Shown piece after piece: positions 56,568 through 64,000 of a DNA stretch of 64,000 nt. Source of the stretch: Ahaetulla prasina. Taxonomy: Eukaryota > Chordata > Lepidosauria > Squamata > Colubridae. The translations under genes and the position numbers were made by a program. The stretch spans positions 99,442,061-99,506,060 of the forward strand of contig NC_080540.1 in assembly GCF_028640845.1 (NCBI RefSeq), read 5' to 3'. Positions within the stretch are counted from its first letter, which is position 1; the number at the start of each line of letters is the position of its first letter. The notes beneath the pieces were generated by a model. That model was not told where the DNA came from. It made no database searches and saw only the letters and a list, made by a program, of their open reading frames with translations.

Positions 56568-56653
56568 CTTAAGTATTTCATGGAACTTAGCAGGTTGGCA
56601 AGATTAGTTACATTCTGTTGTTACAACATGACAATTCACTGTACTTAATAATG

Positions 56654-56698
<45 letters not shown>

Positions 56699-57412
56699 CA
56701 CCTATGTATACACAATATTAAAGGATGCTTTTTAAAAAATTTCTTCCCATCCCAGCAGTTACACATTGGTTAAGTTAAGTAATATCATAATTTCCTTCAC
56801 ATCAAGATTTTAGTTTTCTCTTTCAATAGTACCCACTTTGAGGTAATTTATTGGATAGCCAGCCCCCTTATGGATAAGAATCAGTGCATTTAAATCAGGA
56901 ATTCATCATAAGTTGATTTGTGAGAAGGTGCCTTATGGAACAATATAATTCATCCCTATTTAGTTGGCCCTCAAGATGTGATAAATACAGATCTTGCCAA
57001 GCACATTCAGGTCACAAATAGACACTGATATTTCAGGGTGGATGGATGAATCATATTTATTTATTTATTTATTTTGATTGATTGCCATTCTGTACTTACT
57101 TATTCTTATTTCAAGAAGCAGTTATTTTAAACTGATCAATCAGCTTGTTCTAAAAGCTTATACGATTCCCGATCATTTCCACTACAACAAAGTCAATTAA
57201 ATTATTATACTTTCAGTGCCATTATATATAATATATTATTATATATTATAATTATATGAGTAATATATAATTTCTCATGATCATTTTAATCATAGAAACC
57301 AATTCTACCTCTCCTGAGTTTAATGCAAAGGAATTAAGTACATAAAGGAGAATAGAAAGCTATGTAGACATAAATATTTTCATTTTTGAAGTGTTGATAG
57401 TCACATGAAAGT
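56568..57412. other. AT-rich DNA with (GT)n at 56656-56694 and (ATTT)n at 57057-57076
   Basis: Two microsatellites are the only clear structures. No gene. Confidence 0.6.
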
Positions 57413-57673
57413 AAAATGATCAAAGAGTTGTTCAAAATAGAGTATTATTTTTCTAAAATATAATTTAATTAATTACATAAACAAAGATGAGTATTTCACA
57501 TTCCAGTTGTGGTTTGGTTTTTTTTTTTTACTTTTGTCACTCCATTTCTAGTGATATGAATTAAAAAGTGCTTCAGATTTCAACTGAATTTTATTTAGGT
57601 ATTTGGTGAAACTATGCTTTCAATAGGTTAGAGTTAGGGTTAGGTTTAAAATAGGTGAAATTTGGACAGTCAT
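57413..57673. repeat. Inverted duplicate of part of the L1 locus, lacking the L2 insertion
   Basis: This segment is the reverse complement of 55938-56156 joined to 54039-54094, with very few differences. It runs through the point where the L2 sits in the left copy (TCTAACCTATTG when read on the - strand). It includes the telomere-like TTAGAGTTAGGGTTAGGT (57628-57645) and about 26 bp of L1 coding sequence. Confidence 0.9.
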
Positions 57674-58100
57674 TATTAATCTAGCATATTCACAATTAAC
57701 AATGGATCATTGGATGACCCAGAGAAGACTAATAATGTATATTGTGACATTTTCCAATTAAATATTACAATTATTGAATTTCTTAGAATAAAAAGAAACA
57801 GTCTCAGTTTTGAATTTTGACACCAGCTAGGACATTCTGAGTTGAAGTCCACACATCTAAAAGTTGCCAAGGTTGGGAACTTTATCTATAGTTTTTATAC
57901 TATTCTTGTATTTCTTGAACTTGTATTTCTGCACCAAAGGACATGATATGGTGACACTGATTTTTTTCACTTATTTGTGGATAAATAATAGGGATGTATG
58001 TGGAAATAGATACCTTGAAACAATTGTATTGGATTTTCCATTTTTATTTGTCACAAAATACAGGTGTCCAGATATTTCAAGGATAGCCATACCATAATAG
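57674..58100. other. No gene seen
   Basis: A short relative of the foldback MITE (GTTGAAGTCCACACATCT) lies near 57841-57880. The rest is AT-rich. Confidence 0.4.
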
Positions 58101-58104
58101 TTAT

Positions 58105-58440
58105 TCTGAGATGCTGAGCTTGTCGATTAGAAGATCGGCAGTTCAATGGTTCGAATCCCTAGCACCGCGTAACAGGGTGAGCTCCCATTACTTGTCCCAG
58201 CTTCTGCCAACCTAGCAGTTCGAAAGCATGTAAAAATGCAAGTAGAAAAATAAGGACGACTTTGGTGGGAAGGTAATAGTGTTCCGTGTGCCTTCGGCGT
58301 TGAGTCATGTGGGGACCCCCATGACCACGGAGACATCTTCGGACAGCTCTGGCTCTTTGGCTTTGAAACAGAGATGAGCACCATCCCCTAGAGTTGGGAT
58401 TGACTAGCACATATGTGCGAGGGGAACCTTTACCTTTATC
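58105..58440 (+). mobile_element. tRNA-derived SINE with Bov-B-like tail
   Basis: Head GAGCTTGTCGATTAGAAGAT with B-box GGTTCGAATCCCT (58149-58161). The body contains CAGCTTCTGCCAACCTAGCA and GTGTGCCTTCGGCGTTGAGT, and the tail AGAGTTGGGATTGACTAGCA and GCGAGGGGAACCTTTACC. The tail design resembles Bov-B 3' ends. The head is shared with 20985-21120, whose tail is different. Confidence 0.82.
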
Positions 58441-58444
58441 TTAG

Positions 58445-60215
58445 ATCAAGTCTTATCCAATATCACTTTTGTAGGTGATGAATGATTAGTACTGAAGCAA
58501 AAGAATCAGACTAAAGTGAGAAAATTGAGGTACAATACACTCATGCTAAAAACTCAAGTTTCTGTATTTCTCCACTTTCATTCAAAGACCCTTATCTACA
58601 ACAGTAAGCACCATACATATACAATAGTGTGACTTTATACACACGAACAATTAGTTGCTTGAAAAAGTCATGGAAACAGATAATTGTAATTAGAGAGGGT
58701 AGAAGTTCAACTTCAAAAAAGAAAATCCGGGTCCTGGTAGGAAAAAATAGATACAATTGAAAGAACACAAAGGGAGCAGAGATGTTATGGTCAAGTAAGC
58801 AGGAAGTCTCATGTAAACAGAAGATTACAACAATGCTTTCATGACCCACCTAAGATTATTTGCACATGGATAAAAGGACTGTATTTTGTGTATCTGATGG
58901 ACTGATTAGATTACAAGAGTTTATGAAACAAGAGATCCTGAAGCTGCCACAAGACTCTTGACTGTTATTGCTGAACAAGTAACAAAGGTAGATTCTTTCT
59001 GTTGGTGTACCAGCTCCAACTGATATCAAACTTTCCAATCTATGAGTTCAATAGACATTTTCCATAGTTCATGACATCACTGTTCTCAACATCAGGAGCA
59101 AAACAAATTAGACATCAAGACATCAGGGTCTGATTATGTCAAAACAGAGATTCTAGACTTAACTTTTTCATCACAAGGTTCAAAGAAGAAGGTTCTCTTC
59201 AAAGAATAACAAGCCATGTTCTGGGATGAAGTATCGGTACATAAACTTTCATGGGCCAAACTGATAAGGTACAATGGACAACTGAGGTGATTTTAAGTTT
59301 CAGTTCTCCAAGCAATTTGTCAATATCTTATATAATCTGAAATGTACACATTAAGGCTGTGCCAACAATTCAAAAGTGGTGCTCTACAAATGATTCCTAG
59401 CTTAGTGAACTATCTCATCCTAAAGTGACAAAGCACTTAGGCAAAATCATGAAGCTGCTTCTTAAATTGTCTCTTTTATTGCTACACCACCCTTGCTTTC
59501 AAAGACTACATTGGCCCTTATTTTTCCGAGACACATGAGAACATTTTATTGGACACCCATGGACTTACTAAATGAAGTAAAGGGTCTGTACTCTCTCTCT
59601 CTCCATGCAGGTTTTAGACAATCCCTGCTCTTGCAAGTCCTGTTTGACAAGCCAAATTACTTCTTCTGTGAAAAGTATTTTGAAACAAGCTAAGATTAGC
59701 TTCTAAGAGATTTGGTGAATTGCTTAGAACAAACAGTACTTACATGCAAACAGAAAACATTAAACAAAGCAAGCACAGTTCTAAATTCAGAGAAATTCTG
59801 CATTACTGTATGGGCACTTTTTGCTTAGTGGAAGTGAAATGTTATAGAAGTTTAGGCTTTTTGTGGAGTTGGTAAAAGAAATACTATTTCTTAACGTATC
59901 GGATTAGTTAAAATGTGGAGGTGGTATATTTCATCAATAAGCATTTGGTTTTTGTAGAATGGTTAAGTAGTACAGAAGACCCATAGTCTCAACCATGAAC
60001 TTGAGTGTAATACATAGCTATATTTATTTTTGTTGTCATTGTTGCTGTTGTTAGTTGCATAGTCAGGTAAACATTTAGGCTGGATTTGGCATTTTTATCC
60101 ACCTATCAAATCTTTCCCTAGAGTCACCTTATAAGGGAAATTGGCAGCATAAACATTTAATAAATAAAATAAAAAATAAGGAACCAGTGATAGGCAGATT
60201 TTGTTATTTAATAAT
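58445..60215. other. AT-rich DNA, nothing recognised
   Basis: No supported gene. Frames below 90 codons show no motifs. Confidence 0.45.
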
Positions 60216-60219
60216 ATTA

Positions 60220-62270
60220 AAGGTATTGTAGCTGGATGTAAGCTGTTCCTCATAAAGCTGCCTTTTGTAATTGACTGATGGTGATTTTGTCAATGCCGAT
60301 GGTGTTCAAGTGGTATTTCTAGCTGTCTTGGAATTGCACCCAAGGCGCCTATAATTATTGGTACTATCTTGACTTTCTTTTGCCACAGTTCTTCTACTTC
60401 TATATGAAGGTCTTTCTACTTTGTGATTTTCTCTAGTCTTTCTCATTTATTGTCTGTTTCCAGGTATTGCAATGTCCACTATCCAAACATTTTTGTCTTT
60501 TGTTATCAACAATTGTTTAGTCTAGGGTGTTGTGTAGCAGAAGCTTCTCTGTTTGAATTCTAATGCCCCAGAACACGTTAGCTTCTTTGTTTTCTATTTT
60601 GTAGTCCCACCAGTTTTTTGTTTTTTTTGCTTGCAGACAAGTAATATCTATTGTAGGTATTAAGATGTGCTGCTGTTGCTACTTTATCATTCTATTGTTG
60701 TAATCAGTTTGTGTGATCTTCTTGCAGCAGCTAGCTAAGTGGTTCACTGTTTCTTAAGCTTCTTTGCAGAGATAGTATACTGTCTGTTGTTGTCTTTTCA
60801 ATTCCTGGCTTTGTATGCCTTTGTTCTTAAGGCTTTGTCTTGTGCAGCCAGAATTAGCCCCCTTTCTGGCTCTTAGCTATTGTCTTGTGATTATCTGTTA
60901 TGCTTACTAGCTTTGTTATGTAAGGATCATGTAATATTATGTTTTGCCATCTCTCTTTTCTATTCTTCATTTGGCCTTTCTTATAGACCAGTTTGGTCTC
61001 TTTGGTATTCATTAAGCCTTCATAATGTTCTAGCTTCAATGCATCACTACTAACCTTCTTCTTGACTTCAGTGTGCTTGATGTTGTCAACCTGAAGAATG
61101 CTCAGATATTTGTAATGATCTTCCTCATCCAGATTCTTGATCTTATTTCCATAGGACATCTTGATCCCTTCAGATTTCACAATTTTCCTCTTATTAATAG
61201 TAGGGGTTGGATATTTGTCCAGTCCAACTCCATTGCAATATCTTGGCTATACATTCAGATAGTGTTGAGCAGTGATTCCATTTCAGATGGTGTTTTCCCA
61301 TTCAGTTTTAGCTCATCCTTATAAAGGAGGTGGAATAGCCTAGCAGATGCATTTGATGTTTGATAGCCATGGCTTGAATTGTTCAGTATTCTTGACAAAG
61401 GAATCAATGCAATGGCAAACCATAATGGTGATAGTGCATCTTCTTGAAATATTCCTCTCTTGATATTAATCTCCCTCAGTTTCTCACCATTGACCAGCAA
61501 CTGTGCCTTCCATTGTGCCATTGATCTTTGCTCAAAACGTCTGATGTTTTTCCTGACTCTTGTTATTTCTAGTAACTTGATTATCCAGTCATGTGACAAA
61601 TGCCTTCCTATAATCTATCCAACCTACATCCAAGTTTTCCAAAATCATCTTGTCAATTAAGAATTGATCTTTTGTCCCTCTGCTGTTTGGACAATTTCTG
61701 TTTCTGCTCAGATAGAAAGAGCTTGTTTTCAACTAGATTCTGTTGGACTGCATCAGTTACCATTCCAATTAGCAATTTAATTATTGTTAGTAAGCAGGTA
61801 ATTGGTCTGTAGTTGCCAGGTGTTGCCTCTGTTAAACTCCTTTGTAATGATTGCGTGCAGACCAGTCAGATGTTTCAATAAAAAAAATATGCAGTTCATC
61901 TTCCCTTGGTACTGACTAGTTCTAGATTTTCCTCGCCTGCTATTATTACAAGTTCTTTCATTTCAATTTCTTTTTTTATTCTTATCCACACATTTATCCA
62001 AACTGCATTCTTGTTGTATTACTAGGGGTTGTTCCATAGCTGTCCCCAGAAATGCACTGTTTCTTCTTTCTCAGGTGTTGACTGACTCATTATTGTCTCT
62101 CTATTGAAAGATTGGTAGAAATGTTTCTGATTCATCTTAAACTAGAGATTTTGCAATAGTGTGCAATTTGAATTTTGTATGTACTAATTTTCTTGTCCGT
62201 GGTTGTTGTTTGCTGCTTTAATATTTCCACTGCTTGCTTGATCTGCCTTGTTTCTAGATGATATTTTTAA
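60220..62270 (-). mobile_element. R4/Dong-like LINE fossil (restriction-like endonuclease type)
   Basis: Read leftward from 61599: SHDWIIKLLEI, then NIKRGIFQEDALSPLWFAIA (palm motif), then a decayed catalytic box (LLYKDELKL, where the Asp pair has become D-E). Next, at 61180-60854, come a KYLSILQVDNIKHTEVKKKV segment and RKERWQNIILH. Further left are AAQDKAL, a Cys/His knuckle remnant and WIVDIAIPG followed by a GALGAIPRQLE-like end, the C-terminal restriction-like endonuclease region, with many stops. The clade name is from memory of the domain order; it is long dead. Confidence 0.65.
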
Positions 62271-62295
62271 TCAGTATTCTGATATTTTTATTTAA

Positions 62296-62665
62296 TACTA
62301 ACTGATTACCCGGCATTGCCTGGGTATTTATTTATCTCAGTCTTGTATTAGACAGGAAAAGGAATGAATTATATCTTTAAATCAAAGCAGATCACAGGGT
62401 TTTAAAAGTATAAGCACAGTATACAAATTATAAAGTAAAATATTATTCAATATTAATAATATTAATTTAAGACAAAACTTGATTATAAACATTTTTAATT
62501 TCACCTCCAGGAGCAAGAATAAATAAATTCTGTGGTGAACCACCCTTGAGCAAGCAACATAAAGTTATCTGGGGGAAACATGCTGATCTCAAATCCACTT
62601 CACAGTACTTAATAGATTCACCCTGTGACTTATTGATCGTGATTGAGAATGCAAGTCTCATTTTT
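62296..62665 (-). mobile_element. Helitron 3' end with fossil helicase C-terminus
   Basis: The - strand frame 62661-62467 encodes RLAFSITINKSQGESIKYCE, DLRSACFPQ, then SPQNLFILAPGGEIKNV, the last Pif1-type helicase motifs of a Helitron Rep/Hel protein. Further left the strand ends with the short hairpin CCAGGCAATGCCGGGTAATC and AGTTAGT, which resembles the Helitron hairpin plus CTRRT terminus (one base off). Helitrons move by rolling-circle replication; this one is dead. Confidence 0.75.
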
Positions 62666-62689
62666 TTTTCAAAAATTTGTCAATTTTTT

Positions 62690-63045
62690 TTCCAGAGTGT
62701 ACCATCTGTGTACCAAATTTGGTTAAAATTGCTCAAGGCATTCCAGAACTATGCTGAAACACACACACACACACAGACACACACAGACACAGAGGGGTGT
62801 TAGGGGTGTGTTACCCCCACAGTATTTTTTTTCCAGAGAGTAAGTCATCTGGGTAGCTAGTTTGGTTGAAATTGCTAGAGGCATTCCAGAATTATGCTGG
62901 AACACACACACATGCACACATGCACACGCACACGCATATACACACACACACACCCTGAGGTGCTAGGGATGTCTTACCCCCAGAGTAAGTTATCTGTGTA
63001 CCAAGTTTGATTGAAATTGCTCAAGCCATTCCAGAGTTATGCTGG

Positions 63046-63084
<39 letters not shown>

Positions 63085-63475
63085 TGTTAGCCCCACAATA
63101 TTTTTTTTCCACAGAGTAAGTCATCTTACTCTGTAGCAAGTTTGGTAAAAATTGCTTGAGGCATTCAAGAGTTATGCTGGAACACACACCGACACACACA
63201 CACATGCACACACACACACAGACAGACACCGAGGGGTGTTGGGGTGTCTTACCCCCAAAGTATTTTTTTCCAGAGAGTAAGACATCAGTGTAGCAAGTTT
63301 GGTTAAAATTGCTTGAGCTGTTCCAGAGTTATGCTGGAACACACACAAACACACACACACCCCGAGGGGTGTTAGGGGTGTCTTACCCCCACAGTATTTG
63401 TTTCCAGAGAGTAAGTCATCTGTGTACCAAGTTTGGTTGAAATTGCTCAAGCCATTCCAGAGTTATGTTGGATCA
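62690..63475. repeat. Minisatellite, six units of about 130-160 bp, with (AC)n in each
   Basis: Units begin near 62692, 62832, 62980, 63110, 63270 and 63403. Each has CCAGAG(AG)TAAGTCATCTGTG, AAGTTTGGTTGAAATTGCTC, CATTCCAGAGTTATGCTGGA, a CA-rich tract of variable length, then GAGGGGTGTTAGGGGTGTCT. It adjoins the Helitron helicase fossil, and probably grew from that element's own sequence. Confidence 0.88.
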
Positions 63476-63539
63476 TATATACATACATAAAGTACATGCA
63501 TACATGTATACATAGGTCCTTTTATATATATATAGATAG

Positions 63540-63770
63540 ATAGATTAGATTTTTATCCTGCCTTTATTACTTTATAAATAATTCAAGACTCAATATACTT
63601 AACACTTCTTCCTCCTATTTTTCTCACAATCAGAAATCTGTTGGTGGGTTGGACTGAGAAAGAGGGCAACTGGCCTAAGTCACCCAGCTGGCCTTCATGC
63701 CTCAGGTGGGACTAGAACTCAGTCTCCTGGTTTCTAGTCTGGCACCTTAACCACTAGACCAAGGGTCTGC
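63540..63770 (-). mobile_element. tRNA-derived SINE
   Basis: On the - strand: TTGGTCTAGTGGTTAAGGTG (A-box), GAGTTCTAGTCCCACC (B-box), GTGACTTAGGCCAGTTGCCC, and a tail AAAGGCAGGATAAAAATC. Same family as 22540-22785. Confidence 0.8.
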
Positions 63771-64000
63771 GACCTTAAGCACTCAAAGAGCCATTTGGAC
63801 CCGTTTCCCACAGAAAACACTGGGAGCCACAAAACCTGAAAGGGTGTGGCCAACTTGATATCACTCACTCCCACACAGTCACATGACCCACCCCTAGCCA
63901 CACCTACCCAGCCGGACATTAGGGCAGAGAACCGGTTGTTAAAAAACACCTGGAACCGCAAAAACCTTTTGACATCTCCCTCCCATTCTCTCTCTTTCTC
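63762..64000. mobile_element. hAT-type MITE, right end outside window
   Basis: Begins CAAGGGTCTGCGACCTTAAG and contains AAAGAGCCATTTGGACCCG, then the CACATGACCCACCCCTAGCC and GCAGAGAACCGGTTGTTAAA modules also found at the right end of 27709-30204. No closing terminal repeat before the window ends. Confidence 0.55.

Noticed and set aside
58105..58175. tRNA gene
   Set aside because: Box-like motifs are present but there is no full cloverleaf, and the segment continues into a SINE body. The same applies to the heads at 5098, 10890, 20985, 51182 and 63750.
62690..63475. CRISPR-like array
   Set aside because: Units are too long (130-160 bp), vary in length and contain (CA)n tracts; this is a eukaryotic minisatellite.

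Overview
The window is vertebrate nuclear DNA, AT-rich and dominated by transposable elements. The mix points to a squamate reptile, more likely a snake than a lizard: Sauria-type SINEs with Bov-B-like tails, CR1, L2, Rex1, R4/Dong-like and L1 LINEs in one window, many hAT MITEs, a SPIN-like hAT element, a Helitron remnant and GATA/GACA microsatellites. The snake assignment is inference, because no species-diagnostic gene was compared.

The only host gene I can support is GDF9 (growth differentiation factor 9), on the + strand. It has two coding exons, 35244-35643 and 36079-37025, joined by a 435-bp phase-1 GT-AG intron, and a polyadenylation signal at 37092. The reading frame is intact (448 codons). 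The mature domain follows an RHRR site and has the six-cysteine pattern typical of GDF9/BMP15. I did not recognise the neighbours usual in mammals (UQCRQ, LEAP2, SHROOM1). A reverse-oriented L2 LINE ends about 490 bp upstream of the start codon.

Layout. 1-1000: broken L1 ORF1 on the - strand, cut by the window edge. 1-32 kb: gene-poor DNA with hAT MITEs (several with perfect 8-bp target duplications), mariner and Tc1 fossils, SINEs, CR1 and L2 tails, a Rex1 reverse-transcriptase fossil and a 2.5-kb hAT element (27709-30204). That element contains a second hAT, which carries a fossil coding stretch of apparent host origin. 32.7-34.75 kb: L2 LINE (-). 35-37.1 kb: GDF9. 37.5-42.7 kb: more MITEs and LINE tails. 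42.7-44.3 kb: a second L2 (-) that ends abruptly against a retroviral env fragment. 44.3-51.0 kb: a young, defective endogenous retrovirus with near-identical LTRs, preceded by an extra env-tail plus LTR unit, so it looks like the remains of a tandem provirus. 52.3-56.6 kb: a 5'-truncated L1 (-) with a 15-bp target duplication, carrying a SPIN-like element and an L2 (+). 57.4 kb: an inverted copy of part of that L1 locus that still shows the L2-empty site. 58-64 kb: a SINE, an R4/Dong-like LINE fossil, a Helitron 3' end with an expanded minisatellite, another SINE and a MITE cut by the window end.

The elements do not cooperate as a system. Their nesting gives a relative chronology around one ovarian growth-factor gene. 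All family names come from motif recognition by eye; no database search was run.
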